64,000 bases of DNA from Verrucomicrobiota bacterium (GTDB taxonomy: Bacteria; Verrucomicrobiota; Verrucomicrobiia; Opitutales; Opitutaceae): the NCBI GenBank assembly GCA_023443455.1, contig JAEZUE010000037.1:62001-126000 (forward strand), read 5' to 3'. A model generated the notes under the pieces. That model ran no database searches and had not been told where the DNA came from. It saw only the letters and a list, made by a program, of their open reading frames with translations. Positions 1-8,467 of the stretch are shown here, piece by piece; within the stretch, counting starts at the first letter, position 1; every line of letters starts with the position of its first letter. Position numbers and translations under genes: made by a program.

Positions 1-1221
1 CTGGTCGCGTGGGCCGCCATCCAGCCGGGATTGTTCTCGCAGCCGCTGGTCGCCCCGGCCGTGCTCGCGTTTGTGCATCTGGCCGTGCTCGGCTGGCTCG
101 GCCCCTTCGTTTTCGGCGCCGCCTTCCAACTCATCCCCGTGCTCGCCGAGGCTCCGCTCTGGAGTCGCCGGCTCGCGTGGATCCACTTTGTTCTGCACGC
201 CGTCGCTGCGCCGCTGCTGATCGCCGCGTTGGCCCGCGCCGACTTCGCCGCCGCCGGCATCTGGGGCAGCGTCATCGCCGTCGGAGGCCTGATCTTCACC
301 CTCGACCTCATCGTCACCGCCGACCAGCGCACACGGTGGAGCCCCGAAAACGTCGGGCTGATCCTCGCCCTGTTCTGGTTTGCCGTCACCATCGTCGTCG
401 GTGCCACGCTGGCCTTCGCCCGAGCGGGCCGGATCGCCGGGATCGGGATCGACCCGCTGCGCCACCTCCACCTCGTCTGCGGCCTGGTCGGTTTCTTCGC
501 GGGCACGCTCTACGCCGTATCCTTCAAACTGGTTCCGATGTTCCTGATCGGGCGGGCCGGCTCGCGTTTCCGGCAATGGTCGGTGCTCGTCCTCCTCCAC
601 GGCGGACTCTTTCTCCTCGGGCCCGGACTGCTCGGCGACCATCGGCCGCTCCGCCTGCTCGGCGCTTTCGCCATCGCCGCGGCCACGGGAGCGTTCGTCG
701 ACGAGATCCTGGGGTTCTATCGGGGCCGCTTCCGCCCGGCCGACGCCCCGCTGCTGACGTACTTCGCCGGCATCGCCATGCTCATCCCCACCACGATCGT
801 CGGCGTCGCGGCCCTGCTGCGCTTGGATTGGTGGTGGCTACCGCCGCAACCGGGCCAGTCCGTCTTCGTCCTTCTGATACTGGGCGTGCTCACGCCCTGC
901 ATCCTAGGCATGGCCGGCAAGATCGTGCCCTTCCTCGCGTGGCAATGGTGCTACTCCGCCCACATCGGGCGCCACCGGGTGCCCCTCGTCACCGACCTCT
1001 TCCGCGCCCCGCTCCTGCGCCTCCAACTCGCCGCCATCCTGCCGGCCCTCGCGGCCCTGGTATTCGGAGTCTGGTTCGACTCCTCCCTCGCGCTGCGTGG
1101 AGCCGCCCTGGGCCTGCTCGTCGCCGCGGCGACGCTCGCCCTCAACATCGCGGGGCTGCTCCCGCACCTTCTCCGTCCCCGGTTGCTGCCTCCGGCGACC
1201 GCGCCCCAGCTCAAGCCATGA
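1..1221 (+). CDS. Multi-pass membrane protein, 5' end outside window
   Basis: The frame is open from the first base, so the true start lies upstream; a TTG at 31 is the first possible start inside the window. The visible ~400 residues are almost all hydrophobic helices (about eleven or twelve), with conserved-looking histidines in the segments AFVHLAVLGWLGP and PLRHLHLVCGL. The layout recalls membrane proteins related to NnrS or heme-copper oxidase subunit I, but I cannot assign a family firmly. It ends with an ATGA overlap into a MIP18-like gene followed by a DUF2249 gene, so the three are probably one operon. By analogy with such clusters it may act in NO or anaerobic respiration; this is inference. 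Confidence 0.75.
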   Translation: MVAWAAIQPGLFSQPLVAPAVLAFVHLAVLGWLGPFVFGAAFQLIPVLAEAPLWSRRLAWIHFVLHAVAAPLLIAALARADFAAAGIWGSVIAVGGLIFTLDLIVTADQRTRWSPENVGLILALFWFAVTIVVGATLAFARAGRIAGIGIDPLRHLHLVCGLVGFFAGTLYAVSFKLVPMFLIGRAGSRFRQWSVLVLLHGGLFLLGPGLLGDHRPLRLLGAFAIAAATGAFVDEILGFYRGRFRPADAPLLTYFAGIAMLIPTTIVGVAALLRLDWWWLPPQPGQSVFVLLILGVLTPCILGMAGKIVPFLAWQWCYSAHIGRHRVPLVTDLFRAPLLRLQLAAILPALAALVFGVWFDSSLALRGAALGLLVAAATLALNIAGLLPHLLRPRLLPPATAPQLKP

Positions 1222-1541
1222 ACGACGACATCCCCGTAGAACTCTCCCCCGCCCTCGTGCGCCGCGCCCTCCATCAGCTGATCGACCCGGAGGTCGGCGT
1301 GAACATCGTCGACCTCGGCATGCTCGCCGATGTCGAGGTGTCCGAGGTGGGCCACGTGACGGTCTCCATCCTGCCGACCTCGCCCGGTTGCCCGATGCAC
1401 GACGTGCTCGCCGACGGCACCCGCGCGATCGTCGCGGCGCTCGCGGGCGTGACCGCCGTCGAGGTGGTCTTCGTCTACACCCCACCCTGGACGCCCGAGC
1501 GCATCACTGCGGCGGGCCGTGAAGCTCTCCTGAACCGTTGA
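1218..1541 (+). CDS. MIP18/PaaD-like Fe-S cluster assembly factor
   Basis: This 107-residue protein has the DUF59 (MIP18, PaaD, SufT) pattern: an N-terminal LIDPEVGVNIVDLG stretch and the conserved TSPGCPMHD loop whose cysteine is typical of the family. Members help deliver or mature Fe-S clusters in the cytoplasm. The ATG overlaps the stop of the upstream membrane protein gene (ATGA), indicating translational coupling, and the stop is 12 bases before the next gene. Its target protein cannot be told from the sequence; the operon context suggests a respiratory or redox enzyme encoded further upstream. Confidence 0.88.
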   Translation: MNDDIPVELSPALVRRALHQLIDPEVGVNIVDLGMLADVEVSEVGHVTVSILPTSPGCPMHDVLADGTRAIVAALAGVTAVEVVFVYTPPWTPERITAAGREALLNR

Positions 1542-1553
1542 ACCTATCAAATC

Positions 1554-1856
1554 ATGAATACACCGACCAACCACCTCGACAGTGAAGTCTTCGACGGGCG
1601 CGACCTGCCCTGCGAAACGAAGCGCCCCGCCTTCCTCTCCCGTTGCATCGAACTGCCGGAAGGGCGAAGCTTCATCTTCGTCAACGGACACGACCCCGTG
1701 CCGCTCCGCGCCCATCTCGACCGCGCCTACCCGGGCTGCTTCGGGTGGAACCTGCTCGAGCAAACCGAGCCCGACATGATCCGCCTACAGGTCACCAAGC
1801 TCGCCAGCCCGGCCGGCGGCTTCGCCGCCGGCGACCAGGCCGTCTCCTGCTCCTGA
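1554..1856 (+). CDS. DUF2249 domain protein
   Basis: The 100-residue product carries the DUF2249 signature NGHDPVPLRAHLD around residues 44-56, followed by the usual tail FGWNLLEQTEPDMIRLQVTK. The domain is often found alone or fused to hemerythrin in clusters responding to nitric oxide or oxygen limitation, but its biochemical role is not established. It is the third gene of the operon and is followed by a perfect 10-bp stem-loop. No signal peptide or membrane segment is visible, so it is presumably cytoplasmic. Confidence 0.85.
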   Translation: MNTPTNHLDSEVFDGRDLPCETKRPAFLSRCIELPEGRSFIFVNGHDPVPLRAHLDRAYPGCFGWNLLEQTEPDMIRLQVTKLASPAGGFAAGDQAVSCS

Positions 1857-1872
1857 ACGGACCACGCCCCCA

Positions 1873-1900
1873 ACGCTGCGCGCCGCCGGTCGCGCAGCGT
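1873..1900 (+). terminator. Stem-loop after the DUF2249 gene
   Basis: A perfect 10-bp stem (ACGCTGCGCG at 1873-1882 with its complement at 1891-1900) and 8-base loop lie 16 bases after the stop. There is no T-run after it, so it is a weak terminator candidate or an mRNA-stabilising hairpin. Confidence 0.4.
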
Positions 1901-2142
1901 GAAGGCGCCGGCGGGGAATCCTCCCCAATCGTCGCGGCGCCGACACCTCGTTTTCGGGAGCCGGAATCAACTCGGGGCTCAAACAACCGAAACCCCACAA
2001 CCGAGCACTCCAACCATCGCAAATTGCCCGCAAGGATCGGGAGTTTGCCGGTGCGAAAATAGGTGGCTCCGCTCAATTCCGGGACGGCCGGTCCGATAGG
2101 CCGAGAGCCTCGCTCGCCAGCCCCCCCCGCCCTCCCACACCT
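1901..2142. other. Intergenic region without a supported gene
   Basis: About 240 bases upstream of the chemoreceptor gene. It is less GC-rich than its surroundings (for example around 1975-2060), as expected of a promoter region. I see no convincing gene or conserved RNA. Confidence 0.5.
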
Positions 2143-3774
2143 ATGAATGTCGGCTCCAAGATCATGCTCGGCGTCGCCGCGACCACCGTCGCCGCCACCG
2201 TCGCTGCAGTTGCCACCGTGTACGTGCTCGCCAAGCGCAACCGCGTTGTCGAACTCCGCGAAAAGATGAGCGCGATAATCGCCCAGTCCGAAGACATGGC
2301 GGACAACATGGACCGCATGTATTCCGTCGGTTCCTTCGACGCCAAACATCTGCTCGAAAACGCGCGCACCCAGCTCCGCGGCCGTGCGCTCAACCAAGCC
2401 TACGCCGACACCGATTTCTATCACACCATCCCGATCGTCGCCTCGTGGAACTCGGCCCGCGCCGCCGCGGAACGCGCCGGTTTCAAATTCTTCGTCGGCG
2501 GCCCGACCGACTACGCGCCGCGCAACCCGAAGAACCGGCTCGGCGCCGAATATGCCCCGATGTACGCCGCCTTCGCCGCCGGCCAAAAAGAATGGTTCCA
2601 CCGCGACGCCGACACCGGCGAACTGGTGCTCGCCCGCCCGGTGCGCCAACGCCAGAGCTGCCTCACCTGCCACGGCAATCCGGCCAACAGCCCCACCAAC
2701 GACGGCAAGGACATCCTCGGCCTGCCGATGGAGAACCAGAAGGTCGGCGGACTCGCCGGCGCCTTCATCCTCAAGGCCCCGCTCACGGGTGACCAGCGGG
2801 TACTCGCCACCGCGGGCAACATGGGCATCGTCGGCGCGATCGTCACCGCCCTCGCGCTCTTCGGCTTCTCGGTCTTCAACCGCAGGGGAATCGTCCTCCC
2901 GCTCGCCAACGCGATCGACGAGCTCGACGAAGTATCCGAGCAGACCACGGCCGCCGCGGCCGAAGTCTCCGCCTCCGGCCAGGAATTGGCCGACGGTGCC
3001 AGCCGGCAGGCCGCCGCCCTCGAGCAGACCAGCGCCACGCTCGAGGAGATCTCGAGCATGACGAAACGAAACTCTGAACACGCGCAGAACGCGAAGGAAC
3101 TTTCCGCCGCCACCCGCCATGCCGCCGAGCAGGGCACCTCCCGCATGACCGGGATGCAGTCCGCGATGAACGAGATCAAGGAATCGTCCGACAACATCGC
3201 GAAGATCGTGAAGTCGATCGACGAGATCGCCTTCCAGACCAACATCCTCGCGCTCAACGCCGCCGTCGAGGCCGCCCGTGCCGGCGAGGCCGGCGCCGGT
3301 TTCGCCGTCGTTGCCGAGGAAGTACGCGCCCTCGCCCAGCGCTCGGCCCACGCGGCCCGCGAGACCGCGGAGAAGATCGAGGACTCGATTCGGAAGAGCG
3401 AACAGGGCGTGCAGTTGTCCGCCGCGGTCGCCGAGAGCTTCGCCGAAATCGCGGCCAAGGCCCGCAAGATGGACGACCTCGTCGCCGAGATCGCCACGGC
3501 CTCGCAGGAACAGTCGCAGGGCGTCGGTCAGGTCAACAGCGCGATCTCCGACATGGACAACGTCACCCAGGCCAACGCCGCGACCGCCGAGGAGAGCGCT
3601 TCGGCCGCCGAGGAGCTCAACCAACAGGCGCGCTCGATCCACGACCTGATCGTGGGACTCCACTCGATCGTCGGCGGCGCGCAGGCCGCCGCCCGGGCCC
3701 CGAAGGCGGCCAATCCCTACACGGCGGCCCCGCAGCCCCCGACCCCGAAGGCGCGCCCGCTGGTGCACCGTTGA
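2143..3774 (+). CDS. Methyl-accepting chemotaxis protein with heme-binding periplasmic domain
   Basis: The 543-residue protein has an N-terminal membrane helix (residues about 8-30), a periplasmic Tll0287-like (DUF3365) domain, a second helix (about 227-247) and a cytoplasmic signalling hairpin. The periplasmic domain contains a c-type heme motif SCLTCHGNP (C173, C176, H177). The hairpin tip IDEIAFQTNILALNAAVEAA near residue 360 is the universal CheA/CheW contact site. No clear HAMP domain separates helix 2 from the signalling domain. The likely role is redox, O2 or NO sensing through bound heme, feeding the chemotaxis phosphorelay. It stands alone between two non-coding stretches; cheA and cheW are not in the window. 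Confidence 0.95.
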   Translation: MNVGSKIMLGVAATTVAATVAAVATVYVLAKRNRVVELREKMSAIIAQSEDMADNMDRMYSVGSFDAKHLLENARTQLRGRALNQAYADTDFYHTIPIVASWNSARAAAERAGFKFFVGGPTDYAPRNPKNRLGAEYAPMYAAFAAGQKEWFHRDADTGELVLARPVRQRQSCLTCHGNPANSPTNDGKDILGLPMENQKVGGLAGAFILKAPLTGDQRVLATAGNMGIVGAIVTALALFGFSVFNRRGIVLPLANAIDELDEVSEQTTAAAAEVSASGQELADGASRQAAALEQTSATLEEISSMTKRNSEHAQNAKELSAATRHAAEQGTSRMTGMQSAMNEIKESSDNIAKIVKSIDEIAFQTNILALNAAVEAARAGEAGAGFAVVAEEVRALAQRSAHAARETAEKIEDSIRKSEQGVQLSAAVAESFAEIAAKARKMDDLVAEIATASQEQSQGVGQVNSAISDMDNVTQANAATAEESASAAEELNQQARSIHDLIVGLHSIVGGAQAAARAPKAANPYTAAPQPPTPKARPLVHR

Positions 3775-3802
3775 GCCGGGGCTCCTCCTTTCAGATACAC
3801 AA

Positions 3803-3834
3803 AACGGGTGCCGTGGCCGGCACCCGTTTCGTTT
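3803..3834. terminator. Bidirectional terminator between the chemoreceptor gene and purH
   Basis: A perfect 10-bp stem (AACGGGTGCC with its complement at 3819-3828) and 6-base loop, with T-rich sequence after it on the plus strand and an AAAA run before it that gives a T-run on the minus strand. It lies between the convergent stops at 3774 and 3853, so it can serve both genes. Confidence 0.8.
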
Positions 3835-3852
3835 TCCGGAAGTCGCGTCCGC

Positions 3853-5400
3853 TCAGTGTTTGAAATGGCGGATACTGGTGAAGACCATGGCCATGTTGCG
3901 CTCGTCGGCGGCCTTGATGACCTCCTCGTCGCGCACCGAGCCGCCGGGCTGGATCGCCGCCGTGGCGCCCGCCTCCGCCGCGGCGATCAAGCCGTCGGCG
4001 AACGGAAAAAGCGCCTCGGAGGCCACCACGCTGCCCTGGAGATCGAGCCCCGCCTCGCCGGCCTTCCACACCGCGATGCGCGAGCTGTCGACGCGGGCCA
4101 TCTGGCCGGCGCCGATGCCGAGCGTCTGCTCGCCCTTGGCATAGACGATCGAGTTCGACTTCACGTGCTTGCCGATCTTCCAGCCGAAAAGCATGCCCGC
4201 CCATTCCTCCGCGGTAGGCTGGCGCTTGGTGACGACCTTGAACTCCTTCACGTTGCCCAGGGTGCTGTCGCGATCCTGCACGAGCACACCGCCGACCACC
4301 GTGCGGATTTCCTGGAGCGAGTCGGCCCCGGGCGCCTGCTTGGCGATCATCAGGCGGAGGTTCTTCTTCTTCGCGAAAATCGCCAGTGCCGCCTCGGTGA
4401 ACGCCGGGGCGATGATCACCTCGGTGAAGATCTCCTTGATCTGCTCGGCCAGGTCGGTGTCGAGCGTGCGATTGACGACGATGATGCCGCCGAACGGCGC
4501 CTGACGGTCCGTCGCGTAGGCCTTGTGCCACGCCTCGAGCAGCGAGTCCGCGCAGCCGACGCCGCACGGGTTGGTGTGCTTGAGGATCGCCACCGTCGGC
4601 CGCTCGAATTCGCCGATCAGATACGTGGCCGAGGTGATGTCCAAAATATTGTTGTAGCTGAGCTCCTTGCCCTGGAGCTGCTCGAAGTGGTCGAAGAAGC
4701 TGCCGTACAGCGCCGCCTTCTGGTGCGGGTTCTCGCCATAGCGCAGCCCCGACGCTTTCGGCAGGCTGATTTCGTAGCGGGCCGGGAAACCGGCGAGCGC
4801 CTCGAGGTCCGGCTCCTCGACCTGCTTGGCCAGATACGCCGAGATCGCTTTGTCATAGGACGACGTGCGTTGGAAGACCTTCAACGCCAGCCTGCGCCGC
4901 AGGGCGTGCATCTTCGGCTCGTCAGCCAAGGTGGCGACGACCTCGCTGTAGTCGTCGGGATCGCACACGACCGCCACCGACTCGTGGTTCTTCGCCGCGC
5001 TCCGCAGCATCGAGGGGCCACCGATGTCGATGTTCTCGATCGCGTCCTCGAAGGTAACGTCGGCCTTCGCCACCGTCGCCTCGAACGGGTAGAGGTTGAC
5101 CACCACCAGATCGATCAGAGCGATCCCGTGCTCCCTCGCCTGCGCGAGATGCTCCTCCTTGTCGCGGCGGCAGAGCAGCCCGCCATGCACCATCGGATGC
5201 AGCGTCTTCACGCGGCCTTCCATGATCTCGGGGAAACCGGTGTGCGCGCCCACCTCGGTCACGGGCAAGCCGGCCTGCTGGAGCAGCTTGGCCGTGCCGC
5301 CGGTCGAGAGAATCCGGTAGCCGTGCTGTCGCACGAGGGCCGTGGCGAAGTCGACCAGGCCGCGTTTGTCGCTGACGGAGATGAGCGCGAGCTTTTCCAT
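3853..5400 (-). CDS. purH: Bifunctional AICAR transformylase / IMP cyclohydrolase
   Basis: The 515-residue product performs the last two steps of purine synthesis: formylation of AICAR and ring closure to IMP. The N-terminal cyclohydrolase (MGS-like) domain starts MEKLALISVSDKRGLVDFA and contains GRVKTLHPMVHGG. The C-terminal transformylase domain contains LRYGENPHQKAALY and the KHTNPCGVG motif. Length and order are normal for PurH. I chose the ATG at 5400 because it matches the family start; the frame stays open for 28 more codons upstream. It is monocistronic, and purL is also in the window at 29424. Confidence 0.98.
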   Translation of the reverse strand: MEKLALISVSDKRGLVDFATALVRQHGYRILSTGGTAKLLQQAGLPVTEVGAHTGFPEIMEGRVKTLHPMVHGGLLCRRDKEEHLAQAREHGIALIDLVVVNLYPFEATVAKADVTFEDAIENIDIGGPSMLRSAAKNHESVAVVCDPDDYSEVVATLADEPKMHALRRRLALKVFQRTSSYDKAISAYLAKQVEEPDLEALAGFPARYEISLPKASGLRYGENPHQKAALYGSFFDHFEQLQGKELSYNNILDITSATYLIGEFERPTVAILKHTNPCGVGCADSLLEAWHKAYATDRQAPFGGIIVVNRTLDTDLAEQIKEIFTEVIIAPAFTEAALAIFAKKKNLRLMIAKQAPGADSLQEIRTVVGGVLVQDRDSTLGNVKEFKVVTKRQPTAEEWAGMLFGWKIGKHVKSNSIVYAKGEQTLGIGAGQMARVDSSRIAVWKAGEAGLDLQGSVVASEALFPFADGLIAAAEAGATAAIQPGGSVRDEEVIKAADERNMAMVFTSIRHFKH

Positions 5401-5566
5401 GCCGAGGTTTTCGGGAGCCGGGAAATCGACCGCAATCCCAAAGGCTGCGCCGGCGCGATTCGATCCGCCATGGGCCGCCCCCAAGCCCGATTTAGGGTCG
5501 ATCCCTCAATCCAAACGGAAGCCCTAAAGCGGGCGAAACGCCGCCCGATATCCTTCTCCGAGAACC

Positions 5567-5827
5567 ATGACCACGTCCGTTCCAGTCCAAAGCGCCACGA
5601 GCTACACTCCGTTGCTCGCATTCACCGCGCCCGGAACCGACACGGTGTCCCGCGACCAGAAGGTCAACCCGACTCCGCGACTCCCCTCCAAGCCGGACCT
5701 CAGCCGGCAATTTGGGGACGAACCGGTGAAGGAAGATTACATCGTCTATCTTCCGGCGAAGAAGGACGACGAGGTTGGGCCGACCTATTCGGACCTCAAC
5801 CCCGCCAAACCGCGCAAAGCGGTCTGA
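5567..5827 (+). CDS. Small hypothetical protein
   Basis: An 86-residue soluble, charged and proline-containing product with no membrane helix, cysteine cluster or motif that I recognise. The middle contains DLSRQFGDEPVKEDYIVYLP. It lies between the divergently read purH and the ParA gene, in the same direction as ParA. The amino-acid mix is more natural than that of the shadow frames in this GC-rich DNA and no better frame overlaps it, so I treat it as a probable gene. Function unknown. Confidence 0.55.
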   Translation: MTTSVPVQSATSYTPLLAFTAPGTDTVSRDQKVNPTPRLPSKPDLSRQFGDEPVKEDYIVYLPAKKDDEVGPTYSDLNPAKPRKAV

Positions 5828-5957
5828 TCGCGCCCCCACCGCGTCCATTCCCCGTGCGTCCCGCCAGAAAGGCCGCACCTGCCGGAGGCGCGTAAAAGCG
5901 GGAAGGTCCGCAACTGCGGACTAGACTCGCCGCCCCGTGCGGGCAGCATCGCGGCCC

Positions 5958-6737
5958 ATGCCTGCCACCACGTTCACCATCGCCAACCAAAAAGGCGGTG
6001 TCGGCAAGACCACCACGGCCATCAATCTCGCAGCGGCCCTCGCCGCCCGCAAGATCCCCACCCTCGTGATCGACCTCGATCCGCAGGGCAATGCCACGAG
6101 CGGTCTCGGCGTCGAGCGAGTGGAAGGGCGCAGCATCTACGCACCGCTCCATGGCGAGGGCACCGCCGCCGACATGGTCGTCGAGACGCCCATCCCCCAC
6201 CTCTGGCTGCTCCCCTCCGAGGTCGATCTCGCCGCCGCCGAGATGGAGCTGGCCCAGACCGAGAACTACCTCCAACGCCTCCGGACCTGCCTGCAGCCGC
6301 TGCGCGACTCCGACCGTTTCCGCGCGATCATCATCGATTGCCCGCCGGCGCTGGGGATGCTGTCGATGAACAGTCTCGCGGCGGCCGACTATCTGTTGAT
6401 CGCACTGCAATGTGAATACCTCGCCCTCGAGGGGCTCGGGCAGATCCTCAAGGTCGTCGAACGCCTCAAGGAGGCGGGCGTCAACCCCACGCTCGAGGTC
6501 GGCGGCATCATCATGACGATGTACGACATCCGCACCCGCCTGGCGCGGCAGGTCGTCGACGAGGTGCGCACCCACCTCCCGGACAAGATCTTCGACAGCG
6601 TCATCCCGCGTACCGTGCGCCTGAGCGAGGCGCCCAGCTTCGGCCAGACCATCTTCGCCTACGATCCCACCAGCCCGGGCGCGACCGCGTACAAGAACCT
6701 CGCTAAGGAGGTCATCTCCCGCTTCGGCCTGAAATAG
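5958..6737 (+). CDS. ParA/Soj-family partitioning ATPase
   Basis: The 259-residue protein has the deviant Walker A motif KGGVGKTT near its N terminus, Walker A' VIDLDPQGNATSGLG and the Walker B region IIIDCPPALG, as in chromosomal ParA/Soj. These ATPases dimerise on DNA with ATP and move ParB-bound loci. I prefer the ATG at 5958; an in-frame GTG at 5937 would add seven residues. No parB gene or parS site is visible nearby, so it could be the chromosomal ParA with ParB elsewhere or an orphan positioning ATPase. Two ABC permease genes follow in the same direction after 43 bases. Confidence 0.93.
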   Translation: MPATTFTIANQKGGVGKTTTAINLAAALAARKIPTLVIDLDPQGNATSGLGVERVEGRSIYAPLHGEGTAADMVVETPIPHLWLLPSEVDLAAAEMELAQTENYLQRLRTCLQPLRDSDRFRAIIIDCPPALGMLSMNSLAAADYLLIALQCEYLALEGLGQILKVVERLKEAGVNPTLEVGGIIMTMYDIRTRLARQVVDEVRTHLPDKIFDSVIPRTVRLSEAPSFGQTIFAYDPTSPGATAYKNLAKEVISRFGLK

Positions 6738-6780
6738 GCCCGCGGCGCAGAGCAGTCCCCGTTTCGTCTCCCCGACCGCC

Positions 6781-7590
6781 ATGAGGTTGTTGCGCAAATA
6801 CGGTCATGTCTTCGGCGTCGGGCTCCAGAGCGCGCTGGTGTATCGGTGGAACTTCTTCCTGCGCGGCTCGTTTTCCCTCGTCCACCTCTGCCTGATCTTC
6901 GTGCTCTGGGGCGCGGCGTTCAGCGGCGTCGACGAGATGGGCGGCTTCGACGTGCGCCAGACGCTCACCTACTTCGTCGTGGTGCTCGCGCTCCAGTTCA
7001 TGGTCGGGGCCTTCAACGAGGACTACCAGATCGGCGAGGAGATCCGCAACGGCCTGATCAACCAGTTCCTGCTCAAGCCGGTGAACTACTTCGGCTACCG
7101 CATCAGCCTGTTCGCCGCCGCGCGCCTGGTGTCGGGACTGCTCGTCTTCATCCCGCTGCTCGCGGCGTCGCCGTGGATCTTCGACCAGCTCACCTTTCCG
7201 CACGAAACGTGGCGGGTGCCCGCCGCGGTGGCCGCGATGATCCTCGCCGCCATGCTCCAGTTCACCATCGCGTTCTGCTTCGGCCTGCTCGCGTTCTGGT
7301 TTCTCGAGATCCAGGGCTTCGTGATCCTCTCCTACGCGATCGAGACCTCGCTCGGCGGCGCCATGTTCCCGCTCGACCTGCTCCCGGCGCCGGTCTTCGC
7401 CGTCGCCCAGTATCTGCCATTCCCCTACCAGATGTACTTCCCCGCGGCGATCGTCACCGGCCGCATCGCCTCGCTGCCCGAAGTGCTGCATGGGCTGGCC
7501 GTGCAGGCCACCTGGGTGGCCATCGCGATGGTCGCCGCCCGCCTGCTCTGGGCGCGGGGCCTGCAGAAACACACCGCCGTGGGCGGCTGA
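6781..7590 (+). CDS. ABC-2 type permease (COG4587-like)
   Basis: A 269-residue membrane protein with six predicted helices. The N-terminal part (VYRWNFFLRGSFSLVHLC, then the loop EIRNGLINQFLLKPVNYFGY) matches the ABC-2 permease pattern in which a cytoplasmic loop carries RxGxxxxxLLKP. It stops four bases before the start of a second permease of the partner family, so the two probably form one heterodimeric exporter channel. No ATPase gene is adjacent; in typical operons of this family one precedes the two permeases. The substrate cannot be inferred. Confidence 0.88.
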   Translation: MRLLRKYGHVFGVGLQSALVYRWNFFLRGSFSLVHLCLIFVLWGAAFSGVDEMGGFDVRQTLTYFVVVLALQFMVGAFNEDYQIGEEIRNGLINQFLLKPVNYFGYRISLFAAARLVSGLLVFIPLLAASPWIFDQLTFPHETWRVPAAVAAMILAAMLQFTIAFCFGLLAFWFLEIQGFVILSYAIETSLGGAMFPLDLLPAPVFAVAQYLPFPYQMYFPAAIVTGRIASLPEVLHGLAVQATWVAIAMVAARLLWARGLQKHTAVGG

Positions 7591-7594
7591 AACG

Positions 7595-8386
7595 ATGACC
7601 CACTACCTCCGCCTCTGGCTGGCCTGCGTGCGCTATTCGGTCGTGCGCACCATGATGTTCCGCTTCGACTTCATTCTCTGGTCGACGGTCGAGCTGGCCT
7701 GGATGTCGGTGAACCTGCTGCTCATCCAGGTCATCTACACGCACACCGATTCGATCGCGGGCTGGAGCAAATACGAGATGCTGCTCCTGCTCGGCACCGC
7801 GCTGCTGCTCCAGCGCCTGCTGATGGGGTTCTTCTGGACCAACCTCTTCGAGATCGGGCGCAACGTGCGCAGCGGCCAGTTCGACTTCTACCTCACCCAG
7901 CCGGGCAATCCCCTCTTCATGGTCTCGACCCGCAAGCTCGATCCCGACGGCCTCGCCAACGCGGTGGTGTCGCTGGGCATCGTGGCCTACGCCGCCGCCC
8001 AGCTCGGGATGAGGCCCAGCGTCTCCGGCGTGGCGCTGTACGGCGTGTTGATCGCGCTGGGCCTGGTCGTGCACTACAGCCTGCTGCTGCTGCTCGCCTC
8101 GCTCACGTTCTGGATCGTGAAGACCGAGGGGGTCGAGGGCAGCTATTTCACCATTGCCGAATTCGGCCGGCTGCCGCGCGAGGCCTTCCGCAAACTCGCG
8201 ACGAACATCGTCTTCGTCTACGCCCTGCCGGCCGTCGTGGTGACCAACGTGCCCGCCGCCACGCTGCTCGGCCGGGCCAACTGGGGGCACATGCTCTGGC
8301 TCACCGGTCTGGCGGTCGCCTGGTTCGCGCTGGCGACCACCGTGTTTCGCCTCGGAATACGCCGCTACACCAGCGCGAGTTCGTAG
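7595..8386 (+). CDS. ABC-2 type permease (COG3694-like)
   Basis: A 263-residue membrane protein with about six helices, partner of the preceding permease. It shares the loop pattern NVRSGQFDFYLTQPGNPLF, the counterpart of RNGLINQFLLKP in its neighbour. The start at 7595 lies four bases after the upstream stop, so the pair is translationally linked. The missing ATPase must be encoded elsewhere if the exporter is functional. Confidence 0.88.
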   Translation: MTHYLRLWLACVRYSVVRTMMFRFDFILWSTVELAWMSVNLLLIQVIYTHTDSIAGWSKYEMLLLLGTALLLQRLLMGFFWTNLFEIGRNVRSGQFDFYLTQPGNPLFMVSTRKLDPDGLANAVVSLGIVAYAAAQLGMRPSVSGVALYGVLIALGLVVHYSLLLLLASLTFWIVKTEGVEGSYFTIAEFGRLPREAFRKLATNIVFVYALPAVVVTNVPAATLLGRANWGHMLWLTGLAVAWFALATTVFRLGIRRYTSASS

Positions 8387-8402
8387 CGCGCCGCGCGGGG
8401 CT

Positions 8403-8423
8403 CGTTTTCGGGAAAACGTTTTT
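8403..8423 (+). terminator. Terminator after the ABC permease genes
   Basis: A short AT-rich hairpin (CGTTTT at 8403-8408 with AAAACG at 8413-8418) directly followed by five T. It lies 16 bases after the permease stop and 45 before rnc. The stem is short, so strength is uncertain. Confidence 0.5.
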
Positions 8424-8467
8424 ACGACTTCCGCCGCCGGGCATTTGCCGCTACATGGAGCACGTCG

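Noticed and set aside
1792..3768. Long open frame on the minus strand opposite the chemoreceptor gene
   Set aside because: It mirrors the codon structure of a clear plus-strand gene. Its composition (Gly/Arg/Leu/Asp-rich, no domain) is that of an antisense shadow in GC-rich DNA.
5958..6737. Possible origin or parS/parB locus next to the ParA gene
   Set aside because: I found no parB, no dnaA or gidA, and no parS-like palindrome nearby, so I call only the ATPase.
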